64,000 nucleotides of DNA from NCBI RefSeq assembly GCF_900108855.1, contig NZ_FNXY01000001.1, positions 310,001 to 374,000 of the forward strand. Direction: 5' to 3'. The DNA comes from Dyadobacter koreensis. GTDB taxonomy: Bacteria; Bacteroidota; Bacteroidia; Cytophagales; Spirosomataceae. This document shows positions 37,975-45,696 of the stretch, in pieces. The translations under genes and the position numbers were made by a program. How positions within the stretch are numbered: the stretch's first letter is position 1; each line of letters opens with the position of its first letter. Below the pieces are notes generated by a model, which did not search any database, was not told the origin of the DNA, and worked only from the letters and a program-made list of their open reading frames with translations.

Positions 37975-38358
37975 TTACCGCTGTCGTTTAGTAATATCCC
38001 GTCCGCACCTTTCTATTTTCGCCGACCCTGAAAAGCGCAGAATCCTGTACCCGGCCCATGGGGAAGGTTTCGTTTCGGTAAAGATGCAAGCGTAACCACT
38101 AGTACGATTAACGCGGCGGACAAGAGCATGCGGTACATGCGGGTTGACGAAAAAGAGTGCGGTCCCTTTGATCTCCAGTAACTGACCACCATAATTAATG
38201 GTCATGTCGCCTTTGACCAAACCCATTTTGTAAAGGTCGCGCCGTCCAGCTTTGACCGAGACCTCTGTTGATTCCGGAAGGGCATGAACTTTAAAACCTG
38301 TAAGTCGAAAGTCCACTTCATTCAGTCCGGGTTTTCCAGTTTTTTCTTCATTTAACAT
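37975..38358 (-). pseudogene. AraC-family regulator, N-terminal sensing domain only (frameshifted)
   Basis: 127-codon frame. Residues ~15-95 (RRDLYKMGLVKGDMTINYGG; GTALFFVNPHVPHALVRR; GYACIFTE) match the sensing domain of the AraC protein at 49018 (RRGYFKISLIQGVNKVHF; QALLFANPQVPYNW; GFSCVFTE). After FTE the similarity stops in this frame but seems to go on in another (ETFPMGRVQDSALFRVGEN), so a frameshift is likely. The DNA-binding domain is absent. Confidence 0.7.
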
Positions 38359-38422
38359 GAGCCAAAGTTAATAAAATCAATCCTTTGCCATTCTCACTAT
38401 TACTGCCTTTGAACGAATGTTT

Positions 38423-39346
38423 TTATGTAAATGAAGCCCTAAACTCCATCGGAGATTGATTGGTTTTGTTTTTAAATAGCTTGCTGAAACTTTGCGAATG
38501 TTCAAAACCGAGCTCATAGGCAATTTCGGACATGCTTAGCTGCGTCGTGGTCAGCCGCTCTTTGGCTTTCTCGATTAATTTTTCGTGGATATACTGCTGG
38601 GCATTCTGCCCAATCAGCGAACGGAGCATATCGCTTAGGTAACCCGGCGAAAGGTTCAGTTTTTCAGAGAGAAATTGAACGGTAGGAACCCCGTCATGCA
38701 GGGATTGCTGGCTGTTCAAATAGGTATCAAGTATGGCTTCCGTTTTCGACAGGATATCATCGTTGACCATCTTGCGGGTAATGAACTGCCGCTTGTAGTA
38801 GCGGTTAACATAGCTCAACAGCAATTCGATATGGGCGATCATGAGCTCCTGACTGAATTCATCCACACGGCTGTTGAGTTCCTGCTCCATGTGCCTGTAA
38901 ATCGAAAGGATATTTTCCTTTTCCGTGTCGGATAAATGCAGTGCTTCATTCGCTGAATATGCGAAATAGCCATATTGCCTGATCTTACTTGCCAAAGGAT
39001 GGCCCAGTAAAAAATCGGGATGTATGAGCAGGATGTAACAATAGGTCTTGCTATTATAATCTGTGCTGCCCACTAATTGGTTAGGCGCCAGAAACAGCAT
39101 GCTTCCTTCGTCGAAATCATAGTAATCCCGGCCGTATTTCAGCCTTCCGTTGTTATCGGTGATGAAGGTGATCTTATAAAAGCTAAGCACGTCGTAGATT
39201 GGCGCCATGCTTGTATTGAAGGGATTGCGCTCGTTGAAATGAACAAGGCTGATCAAAGGATGCTGGGGTTTGGGCAAGCCAAAGGCCTCATGCGTTTCCG
39301 ATATCGTTATGAACCGTATCAATTTCTCTTCCTTAGTTTTCATCAT
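38423..39346 (-). CDS. AraC-family transcriptional regulator
   Basis: 307 residues. Sensing domain with HPLISLVHFNE, YDFDEGSMLFLAPNQL and RQFITRKMVNDD; C-terminal AraC domain with VQFLSEKLNLSPGYLSDMLR and MSEIAYELGFEHSQSFSKLF. Close paralogue of the proteins at 6156 and 41453. It lies downstream of an SDR gene, but a strong terminator hairpin (39359-39390) separates the two, and TATATTTA just before the start is a plausible own -7 box. Its likely target is the 21-base-spaced direct repeat before the SDR gene. Confidence 0.93.
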   Translation of the reverse strand: MMKTKEEKLIRFITISETHEAFGLPKPQHPLISLVHFNERNPFNTSMAPIYDVLSFYKITFITDNNGRLKYGRDYYDFDEGSMLFLAPNQLVGSTDYNSKTYCYILLIHPDFLLGHPLASKIRQYGYFAYSANEALHLSDTEKENILSIYRHMEQELNSRVDEFSQELMIAHIELLLSYVNRYYKRQFITRKMVNDDILSKTEAILDTYLNSQQSLHDGVPTVQFLSEKLNLSPGYLSDMLRSLIGQNAQQYIHEKLIEKAKERLTTTQLSMSEIAYELGFEHSQSFSKLFKNKTNQSPMEFRASFT

Positions 39347-39358
39347 GTAAATATACCA

Positions 39359-39390
39359 AAAGCCCGTGACTGTTTCCAGCCACGGGCTTT
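39359..39390 (-). terminator. Intrinsic terminator between SDR and AraC genes
   Basis: AAAGCCCGTG (39359-39369 region) pairs with CACGGGCTTT (39381-39390) around TTTCCAGC; on the minus strand the stem is followed by TTTTGG. It closes the SDR transcript before the AraC gene. Confidence 0.75.
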
Positions 39391-39402
39391 AACCTCTTAC
39401 AA

Positions 39403-40176
39403 TCACCACGGAACAATATTGTCTGCTCCGGCATAATGAGCGGGTCCCGTAAAACTTCCTGTCGGCAGGTCTTCTGACAAGGCCACCCTTATTGGTTCTA
39501 TAGACCCTTCTTCCACCGTATCGGTCCCCTGGAAATTATTGAGTGCCGTTGCGGTAAAACCAGGACTTACCAGGTGTACTTTGATATTGGTATCCGCTAA
39601 ATCGATGGCCAGAGAAAGGAAAACGCCATTAAGCGCAGTTTTGGATGCCCCATAAACCACATCGAAAGCTGCACGATATGGATTAGCTGGATTGGCATTC
39701 ATAGTGAGCGAGCCGAGCGCGCTCGACACAGTCACGATCCGTGCTTTTTCAGCCTTCCTCAATAGAGGTAAAAAGGCTTGTGTCACGGCAAGTGTACCAA
39801 ACACATTCGTTTCCCAGACCGTTTTCATTTCGTCGATCGGTGCGATACTGGCGCGTTGAGCTCCAAGAACCTCTTCCATAGTGCGTCCAGGCTCCCCCGC
39901 ATTCGAGATGGCTGCGTTATTGACCAGCAGCGTCAGGTATCCGGCTTCGCTTTGAATTTGTCTTACTGCTGCATCGATGGATTGGGAATCCGTTATATCT
40001 AATTGAATGGCTTTTGACTGCTTGCCGATCTGGATAACGGCAATCTGCCCCTTGTCGTTGTTTCTGGAACCGACGTAAACGGTATAGCCTTCATCAGCAA
40101 GTGATTTAGCAATCTGGTATCCCACGCCTGTATTTGCTCCTGTTACCAGAGCCACCTTGTTTTTTTCTGTCTGCAT
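39403..40176 (-). CDS. SDR-family oxidoreductase
   Basis: 257 residues. Cofactor motif TGANTGVG (~13-20), NNAA, and catalytic VYGASKTALNG with YxxxK (~182-186). The insertion around GEPGRTMEEVLGAQRASIAP is longer than in simple SDRs. It heads an SDR-AraC module (AraC at 38423) and is transcribed away from a second SDR-AraC module (40567-42364). Direct repeats TTGTAGCC, 21 bases apart, lie 49 bases upstream. Substrate unknown; a carbonyl compound. Confidence 0.93.
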   Translation of the reverse strand: MQTEKNKVALVTGANTGVGYQIAKSLADEGYTVYVGSRNNDKGQIAVIQIGKQSKAIQLDITDSQSIDAAVRQIQSEAGYLTLLVNNAAISNAGEPGRTMEEVLGAQRASIAPIDEMKTVWETNVFGTLAVTQAFLPLLRKAEKARIVTVSSALGSLTMNANPANPYRAAFDVVYGASKTALNGVFLSLAIDLADTNIKVHLVSPGFTATALNNFQGTDTVEEGSIEPIRVALSEDLPTGSFTGPAHYAGADNIVPW

Positions 40177-40224
40177 ATCATTTTAATTTTTACACAGCAA
40201 AGTTCCGCGGTGATGACACAGCGC

Positions 40225-40257
40225 TTGTAGCCGAAACAGGAAATATTGTAGCCAAAT
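40225..40257. promoter_or_regulatory. Direct-repeat operator for the SDR at 39403 (AraC-type)
   Basis: TTGTAGCCGAAACAGG starts at 40225 and TTGTAGCCAAATTGAGG at 40246: direct repeats spaced exactly 21 bases. The core TAGCCRAA matches TATCCRAA of the 8149-8183 operator before another oxidoreductase-AraC operon. Confidence 0.65.
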
Positions 40258-40482
40258 TGAGGGTGCATTCAGTATTGTCCTTTTAAGCTTTTTTTATGTT
40301 AAGTGATAGTCCTCGGGGCTATTGATCGCGAACAATGGAAAATGAACAAAATGATTCCCCCAAATTTCACCCGCTTCTTATTAATAAATTAATCGCTGAT
40401 GCATCAGCACGCCATCACACAAAGCAGTAGTTCATACATTGGTTTTAGGCCAAATAGCAAATTCCAGCTATTAACATCGTCA

Positions 40483-40513
40483 TTTTGGCTTACAATATTT
40501 CCTATTCGATTAA
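40483..40513. promoter_or_regulatory. Weaker AraC-type site before the SDR at 40567
   Basis: On the minus strand TAAGCCAAAA (40483-40492) is preceded by AGGAAATATTG, as in the site at 40240-40255 (AGGAAATATTGTAGCCAAA). A second unit, ATCGAATAGG (40501-40510 side), is 21 bases from it with lower similarity. Confidence 0.45.
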
Positions 40514-40566
40514 TTCCAGCCGTTCTGTAATGCTGAATTTTGCATCGTACAATTAAAACAAAGATT

Positions 40567-41373
40567 ATGCAAAAGACAATTTTCATCACAGGAGCTTCTT
40601 CCGGTCTTGGTAAAGCAACCGCTAAATTCTTCCAGGCAAGTGGCTGGCATGTAATCGCAACGATGCGGAAAACCGATGCGGAAAAAGAGCTAAGTGAACT
40701 TCCGAATATAACCTTGGTTGAATTGGATGTTACTGATACTGAAAGATTACAGAAAACAATTTCTGAGATTCTGAAATCCTATTCCGTGGACGTGGTACTG
40801 AACAATGCTGGATACGGTCTGATTGGTCCGTTGGAAGCTTTAACAGATGAGCAGATCCAGGCCCAAGTCCAGACCAATCTATGCGGTGTTATTAACATTA
40901 CCAGAGCATTTCTTCCTTATTTCAGGAAAAAGAAAAGCGGTACCTTCATTAACATCACCTCAACTTTTGGGCTTTTAGGATACCCCACCTGCTCCATTTA
41001 TAATGCGACCAAATTTGCTGTTGACGGTTTCTCAGAAGGTCTGGCTTATGAACTTGCTCAATTCGGGATCAAAGTAAAAATAGTAGCCCCGGGAGGAATG
41101 CAGACGGATTTTGCAGGAAGATCTATGCAGGGAGGAATGCACGAAGCATATAGTCAGCTGGTGGCAAAAGTAAGTGAGGGTTATAGCGAGCAGCAGCTTG
41201 CCCGGTACACAAAAGCAGAGGACGTAGCCAGTATTATTTATGATGCAGCCAACGATGGGGAAAACCAACTTAGGTATATCGCCGGCAACGATGCGATTAC
41301 CCTGTATGAGCAACGCCTGGAACTAAGCCCCGAAGGACAATTCGAAAAAATCCGCGCACAGTTCATTTTTTAA
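40567..41373 (+). CDS. SDR-family oxidoreductase
   Basis: 268 residues from the ATG at 40567, which directly precedes the Rossmann start QKTIFITGASSGLGKATAKFF; an earlier ATG at 40540 only adds a basic leader. NNAGYG (~82) and catalytic IYNATKFAVDGFSEGL with YxxxK (~150) are present. About the same type as the SDR at 48126 (FITGASSGIGKSTAIYF; LYHATKWAVEGW). First gene of a plus-strand SDR-AraC module with a terminator between the two genes. Confidence 0.93.
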   Translation: MQKTIFITGASSGLGKATAKFFQASGWHVIATMRKTDAEKELSELPNITLVELDVTDTERLQKTISEILKSYSVDVVLNNAGYGLIGPLEALTDEQIQAQVQTNLCGVINITRAFLPYFRKKKSGTFINITSTFGLLGYPTCSIYNATKFAVDGFSEGLAYELAQFGIKVKIVAPGGMQTDFAGRSMQGGMHEAYSQLVAKVSEGYSEQQLARYTKAEDVASIIYDAANDGENQLRYIAGNDAITLYEQRLELSPEGQFEKIRAQFIF

Positions 41374-41411
41374 ACCTGTAAAGTCTTTCCTGTGCAGGCC
41401 TTTACAGGTTT
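41372..41411 (+). terminator. Intrinsic terminator between SDR and AraC genes
   Basis: AAACCTGTAAAG (41372-41383) pairs with CTTTACAGGTTT (41400-41411), a perfect 12-base stem starting inside the SDR stop codon. It insulates the SDR from the AraC gene, as in the mirrored module on the left. Confidence 0.75.
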
Positions 41412-41452
41412 AGATAGGAAATGCTTTATCTGAATTACTTAAATTTGTGAAC

Positions 41453-42364
41453 ATGAAAAAAAATCCGGTCGTATTTGATTCTTTATCACAGCTCCATAAA
41501 GCGATGGGGCAGCCCGCTCCGTCTCATCCGCTTATCAGCATCATGAATTATGGAGAGGCGCAGTTTGATCCCAAAGATTTCGAACAGGGCATTATCCTGA
41601 ACTTTTACAAAATATCTTTCAAAACCGGTTTTTCCGGAAAACTCAAATACGGCCAGGGATTCTACGATTTTGAAGCGGGCGGAATGTCGTTCATTGCGCC
41701 GGGACAGTTATTAAAAATGCAGGACGAAGAGGCCGATTACAGTGGTATGACGCTTCATATTCATCCTGATTTCCTTCGGCCTTATCCATTAAACTCAGCC
41801 ATCAGACAATATGGCTATTTCAGTTATTCTGCGGCAGAAGCATTATATCTTTCCGAAAAAGAAAAATCGACAATTCTGAGCATATACCGCCTCATTCAGG
41901 ATGAGCTCTGCGAGCGTATCGATAAATTCAGCCAGGATGTGATCATTTCACAAATAGAAGTGCTCCTTAATTATGCCAACCGCTTTTACGACCGGCAGTT
42001 TTTGACCAGAAAGGCCGTAAACAATGACCTGCTTGCCAGACTGGAACAGCAGTTGGAAGACTATTTTAATGAGGACAAGTCATTGCTAAAAGGGCTTCCT
42101 ACAGTAAACGATATAGCAGAAAAACTGAATGTTACGCCGCGTTATCTGAGCGATCTGCTGCGAAATCTTGTTGGGTTGAATACGCAGCATTTCATCCACG
42201 AAAAAGTGATCGAAAAGGCCAAGCAGTATCTTGCAAAAGATGAATTGACCATCGCCGAAATTGCCTATCATTTAGGCTTCGAGCATCCGCAGTCATTCAA
42301 CAAACTCTTTAAAAATAAAACCTTGTTTTCTCCATCGGACTACAAAAAAAGTCTGCTGAATTAG
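41453..42364 (+). CDS. AraC-family transcriptional regulator
   Basis: 303 residues. Paralogue of the proteins at 6156 and 38423: HPLISIMNYGEAQF, YDFEAGGMSFIAPGQL, RQFLTRKAVNND, then the AraC domain (VNDIAEKLNVTPRYLSDLLR; IAEIAYHLGFEHPQSFNKLF). ATG at 41453 preferred over a GTG two codons earlier. TAAATTTG at 41440-41447 fits a Bacteroidota -7 box, which would give an almost leaderless mRNA. Probably controls the SDR gene in front of it. Confidence 0.92.
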   Translation: MKKNPVVFDSLSQLHKAMGQPAPSHPLISIMNYGEAQFDPKDFEQGIILNFYKISFKTGFSGKLKYGQGFYDFEAGGMSFIAPGQLLKMQDEEADYSGMTLHIHPDFLRPYPLNSAIRQYGYFSYSAAEALYLSEKEKSTILSIYRLIQDELCERIDKFSQDVIISQIEVLLNYANRFYDRQFLTRKAVNNDLLARLEQQLEDYFNEDKSLLKGLPTVNDIAEKLNVTPRYLSDLLRNLVGLNTQHFIHEKVIEKAKQYLAKDELTIAEIAYHLGFEHPQSFNKLFKNKTLFSPSDYKKSLLN

Positions 42365-42389
42365 TAGAGAGAGACTTAATTATTAAATT

Positions 42390-42407
42390 CTGAAATGGAT
42401 GTTTCAG
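42390..42407. promoter_or_regulatory. TetR operator, copy 1 (before the TetR gene)
   Basis: CTGAAATGGATGTTTCAG: outer seven bases inverted (CTGAAAT... GTTTCAG, CTGAAA/TTTCAG perfect). Same form as 43026, 43681 and 44534. A -7-like TATCTTTG follows at 42417-42424. Confidence 0.7.
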
Positions 42408-42432
42408 ATATTTTCATATCTTTGCTTTCATT

Positions 42433-43011
42433 ATGGCAAGAAACGTAGAATTTGACGAACAGTTAGCCGTTTCCAAGGCAATGGATGTCTTTTGGAAAAA
42501 AGGCTATAACGGTACCACAATGAGGGACCTGACAGAGGCGATGGGTATTAACAGCAGTAGCCTCTACAATACGATCGGCGACAAACACGAACTTTTTGTC
42601 AGGAGCTTAAAGCACTATACAGAGTCAAGAATGAGAGCTGCTTTAAAGCAGCTGGAGCCTATCAAATCACCGATAAAAGCGATCGAGAAATATATTCAAT
42701 CTGCCGCTTACGTCATTACAAATGAAGCTGATAGTTGCCTGGCCATTAAAACCACTTTTGAAATTGCCTCAACAGATAAGCAGGTGCAGCAGATCATAAA
42801 AGCGGACAATGATTTTACTTATAACCTGCTAATAAGTTTAGTGGAAAGAGCCATTGAAAAAGGAGAAATAAAAGTAAGCCAGGACGCAGCAATGCTGACG
42901 GACTACATCATCAACCACTTTACGGGCTGGCATGAATCCTTTATCATTCACAAGGACAAATCACGGATCAAGCATATGGCTGCATTCTTAATCAAGCAGA
43001 TAAGCCAGTAA
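42433..43011 (+). CDS. TetR-family transcriptional regulator
   Basis: 192 residues. Helix-turn-helix at ~10-55 (AMDVFWKKGYNGTTMRDLTEAMGINSSSLYNTIG) of the AcrR/TetR type with a C-terminal domain like YP_-type TetR_C_16/36 groups. Its own gene and the next three genes each have an 18-base CTGAAACAAWTGTTTCAG-type palindrome directly upstream, so it very likely represses itself, the GyrI-like gene and two SDR genes. The likely -7 box lies only ~9 bases before the ATG, so the mRNA may have a very short leader. Confidence 0.93.
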   Translation: MARNVEFDEQLAVSKAMDVFWKKGYNGTTMRDLTEAMGINSSSLYNTIGDKHELFVRSLKHYTESRMRAALKQLEPIKSPIKAIEKYIQSAAYVITNEADSCLAIKTTFEIASTDKQVQQIIKADNDFTYNLLISLVERAIEKGEIKVSQDAAMLTDYIINHFTGWHESFIIHKDKSRIKHMAAFLIKQISQ

Positions 43012-43025
43012 TTTTTTATTTAAAT

Positions 43026-43043
43026 CTGAAACAAACGTTTTAT
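43026..43043. promoter_or_regulatory. TetR operator, copy 2 (before GyrI-like gene)
   Basis: CTGAAACAAACGTTTTAT, the left half exact and the right half degenerate against the 44534 palindrome. Ends 4 bases before the ATG at 43048. Confidence 0.6.
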
Positions 43044-43047
43044 AATT

Positions 43048-43659
43048 ATGGATTTACGCCAGCAATACAAGAGCTACTACACGGCAAGGGAACAGCCTGA
43101 GGTGGTGGAAATAGAACAAGCAAGCTATGTTTCCATTCTTGGAAAAGGAAGCCCGGGAACGGCAATTTTCTACGAAAAGAAAAAAGCTATAAAAGAATTT
43201 GTAACCGCACTGGAGAAAAATCACGCTGAAACGGATTTTGCATTTTCAAGCAGCGTGGTGGAAATATTCTACTGGTTTGACCAGGAGAAAGTCGGCTATG
43301 TAGATATCGGAAATTTCTACACAACAGTAGATCTGGATTTTCTTCAATACCGGATTGCAATCCGGATTCCGGATTTTATCACCATTGAACATATCAAACA
43401 AGTTGCCGGGCAAAAACAGGATATTCCTTTTGCCGGGGACTTTGAGCTTTTCACTTATACGGCTGGGACTTGTGTGCAGCTTCTTCATGTAGGTCCTTTT
43501 GCTGGCGAGCTGGATACGCTCCCCGTTCTGCAAAAATTTGCGACCAGTAACGGTTTTAGAAAATCCGGTATGCATCACGAAATTCACTTAACTCATTTTG
43601 AACCGGGACAAAGCCAGCAGCATCTGCAGACCATCCTGCGTGATCCTGTTACAAGATAA
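43048..43659 (+). CDS. GyrI-like small-molecule-binding protein
   Basis: 203 residues of the GyrI-like/SOUL-type binding fold with no DNA-binding domain. Typical signs: PEVVEIEQASYVSILGKGSP near the start (~17-37) and the paired segment GTCVQLLHVGPFAGELDTLPVLQKFATSNGFR with HHEIHL near the end (~147-190). Such proteins bind hydrophobic or cationic small molecules and some hydrolyse them. It is the first target gene behind the TetR gene and has its own palindrome. Confidence 0.88.
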   Translation: MDLRQQYKSYYTAREQPEVVEIEQASYVSILGKGSPGTAIFYEKKKAIKEFVTALEKNHAETDFAFSSSVVEIFYWFDQEKVGYVDIGNFYTTVDLDFLQYRIAIRIPDFITIEHIKQVAGQKQDIPFAGDFELFTYTAGTCVQLLHVGPFAGELDTLPVLQKFATSNGFRKSGMHHEIHLTHFEPGQSQQHLQTILRDPVTR

Positions 43660-43680
43660 GCATAAATTTTTTACACAAAT

Positions 43681-43698
43681 CTGAAACAAATGTTTCAA
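43681..43698. promoter_or_regulatory. TetR operator, copy 3 (before first SDR)
   Basis: CTGAAACAAATGTTTCAA, 17 of 18 bases as in the perfect palindrome at 44534; 19 bases upstream of the SDR start at 43718. Confidence 0.72.
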
Positions 43699-43717
43699 TA
43701 ATAATAAAGAATCCAAC

Positions 43718-44500
43718 ATGGAAAAATCAGCGAAAGAACTATCAGGTAAAATAGCCCTGGTGACCGGAGGAACAAAAGGAATAGGAAAAGCCATCGCAGA
43801 GAAGTTAGCCTTCGAAGGAGCAACCGTTGTGGTTACGGCACGAAAACCACCCGAAGGAAAAATTGAACATCATTTTATAGCCGCGGATTTTACAGATAGC
43901 AGCGATATAACTAGCCTTGCAGAAACCATGGTTCAGCAATACGGCATACCAGCAATTCTGATTAATAATGTTGGGGGCACTTCCTCTCCTGCGGGAGGTT
44001 TTCAGATGCTGAGTGACGAAGATTGGGGCAGGGATATTGAACTCAATCTAATGGCCTCTATAAGGCTGGATAAAGCCATTGTCCCCAAAATGATCGGCAA
44101 CAAGTCCGGTGTGGTTATCCATATTTCATCGCTGAACGGCAAAATACCCTTGTACCAATCCAATTTTTCCTATGGGGTGATGAAATCAGCTTTAAACGCC
44201 TACAGTAAAACACTGGCTAATGAAGTGGCCGGACATGGAATACGGGTAAATACCGTTTCCCCAGGAATGGTCAGAACAACGGCCATGGAATCCTTTCTTC
44301 AAAGTTATGCAAAGTCTATCGGTAAAACCGTAACAGAAGCAGCTCAACAGATCATGGATGGCCTTGGCGGTGTCCCATTAAACCGGCTGGCCGAGCCAGA
44401 AGAAATTGCCAGCCTGGTGGCTTTTCTGGTATCGGACGGTGCTGCTTACATTACAGGAGCCAACATGCTCGCCGACGGCGGGACCTACCCGGCTGTTTAA
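43718..44500 (+). CDS. SDR-family oxidoreductase (tandem duplicate A)
   Basis: 260 residues. TGGTKGIG cofactor motif (~16-23), NNVGG instead of the usual NNAG (~92), and catalytic SYGVMKSALNAYSK with YxxxK (~155). It ends GANMLADGGTYPAV, as glucose-dehydrogenase-like SDRs do. It shares long stretches with the next gene (IALVTGGTKGIGKAIA; HHFIAAD), so the two arose by tandem duplication, operator included. Confidence 0.93.
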   Translation: MEKSAKELSGKIALVTGGTKGIGKAIAEKLAFEGATVVVTARKPPEGKIEHHFIAADFTDSSDITSLAETMVQQYGIPAILINNVGGTSSPAGGFQMLSDEDWGRDIELNLMASIRLDKAIVPKMIGNKSGVVIHISSLNGKIPLYQSNFSYGVMKSALNAYSKTLANEVAGHGIRVNTVSPGMVRTTAMESFLQSYAKSIGKTVTEAAQQIMDGLGGVPLNRLAEPEEIASLVAFLVSDGAAYITGANMLADGGTYPAV

Positions 44501-44533
44501 CAAGACGATCATCAAGAAAAAAATTTGAAAAAT

Positions 44534-44551
44534 CTGAAACAATTGTTTCAG
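44534..44551. promoter_or_regulatory. TetR operator, copy 4 (before second SDR)
   Basis: CTGAAACAATTGTTTCAG, a perfect 18-base palindrome, 17 bases upstream of the SDR start at 44569. This is the consensus form of the four sites. Confidence 0.75.
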
Positions 44552-44568
44552 TAATCAATTAATTTAAA

Positions 44569-45345
44569 ATGGAAAAAGAACTAACCGGGAAAGTAGCATT
44601 AGTGACCGGAGGAACAAAAGGTATAGGTAAGGCAATCGCCGATAGATTATCACAGGCCGGCGCTACTGTGATTGTAACTGCCAGAAACCACCCCGGAGAT
44701 GAAAACCTGAAACATCATTTCATTGCCGCAGATATAACTATTTCAAGTGAAACCGATAAGATGGTGTGGGAAATTAATGAAAAGTATGGAGCGATCGATA
44801 TTTTGGTCAATAACATGGGTGGATCCAGCAGTCCTTCCGGAGGATTTGGCGTTCTGACTGACAAACATTGGGAGAATGATATGCAGTTAAATTTGCATTC
44901 CGCAGTTCGCATTGACAGGGCCATTCTACCCCAAATGGTAGAAAAGAATAGCGGCGTTATTATCCATGTTTCGTCCATCACCGGTGCTCTGCCCGTCTAT
45001 GAATCACTGGGCGCATACGCGGTAGCCAAAGCAGCCCTGAATAACTACAGCAAAAGCCTTGCGAAAGAATTTACACCAAAAGGTATACGTATTGCAGCCG
45101 TTTCGCCAGGTATGGTCAAAACCGATACCATGGATGCTTATTTACAATCATTAGCTGACACAACAGCTTCAAGCATTGAAGAAGTGACCCGGAATTTGAT
45201 GAATTCCCTGGGCGGAATTCCGATGGGAAGAATGGCCCTTCCTGATGAGATAGCTGAACTGGTTGGTTTTCTAGTTTCTCCAAGAGCATCCTATATAACA
45301 GGAGTAAACTATATTATTGACGGAGGAGCAAATCCATCATTGTAA
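44569..45345 (+). CDS. SDR-family oxidoreductase (tandem duplicate B)
   Basis: 258 residues. TGGTKGIG (~14-21), NNMGG (~88), catalytic AYAVAKAALNNYSK with YxxxK (~151), C-terminus GVNYIIDGGANPSL. Duplicate of the preceding gene with the same short linker motif HHFIAADIT. The perfect TetR palindrome before it indicates co-regulation. Substrate unknown. Confidence 0.93.
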   Translation: MEKELTGKVALVTGGTKGIGKAIADRLSQAGATVIVTARNHPGDENLKHHFIAADITISSETDKMVWEINEKYGAIDILVNNMGGSSSPSGGFGVLTDKHWENDMQLNLHSAVRIDRAILPQMVEKNSGVIIHVSSITGALPVYESLGAYAVAKAALNNYSKSLAKEFTPKGIRIAAVSPGMVKTDTMDAYLQSLADTTASSIEEVTRNLMNSLGGIPMGRMALPDEIAELVGFLVSPRASYITGVNYIIDGGANPSL

Positions 45346-45426
45346 TAATAAGATGATCATAAATGCACTTGGATTGAGCATATCACTCAATCCCTGATGC
45401 ATTTTATAAGTAAGAAAACGACCGAA

Positions 45427-45687
45427 ATGAAAGCAGAGAAAAAGATGCTCCTGTATGGAGCCACCGGGTATACCGGGAAAATCATTGCTGAAAGGGCAAA
45501 AGAATTAAACCTCGATTTTGATATCCCAGGACGTGATAAGGACAAGCTACTGTCTTTGGCCAACAAATTAAATGTTGGCTACCATGTATTTGACGTGGAT
45601 GACCAGGAAGGTAAAATTGCTGGCACCTTTGATTTTAAATTCCGGGATAACAGGATTGTATTTGTGACCGCAAACTTAATTCACTAA
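45427..45687 (+). CDS. Truncated saccharopine-dehydrogenase/enoyl-reductase-like protein
   Basis: About 86 residues. KKMLLYGATGYTGKIIAERAKE is the NAD-binding start of saccharopine-dehydrogenase-like oxidoreductases, which are normally ~340-400 residues; the match continues through DIPGRDKDKLLSLANKLNV to about residue 60, then the last ~25 residues (GTFDFKFRDNRIVFVTANLI) look like the end of another small protein. An internal deletion joining two genes would explain it. An ATG 10 codons earlier (45397) is possible. Probably not an active enzyme. Confidence 0.6.
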   Translation: MKAEKKMLLYGATGYTGKIIAERAKELNLDFDIPGRDKDKLLSLANKLNVGYHVFDVDDQEGKIAGTFDFKFRDNRIVFVTANLIH

Positions 45688-45696
45688 CATACAGAT

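Larger units (their letters stand above)
40177..40566. other. Divergent control region between two SDR-AraC modules
   Basis: No gene. Holds the AraC-type repeats at 40225-40257 for the left SDR and a weaker, inverted copy at 40483-40513 for the right SDR. Confidence 0.55.
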
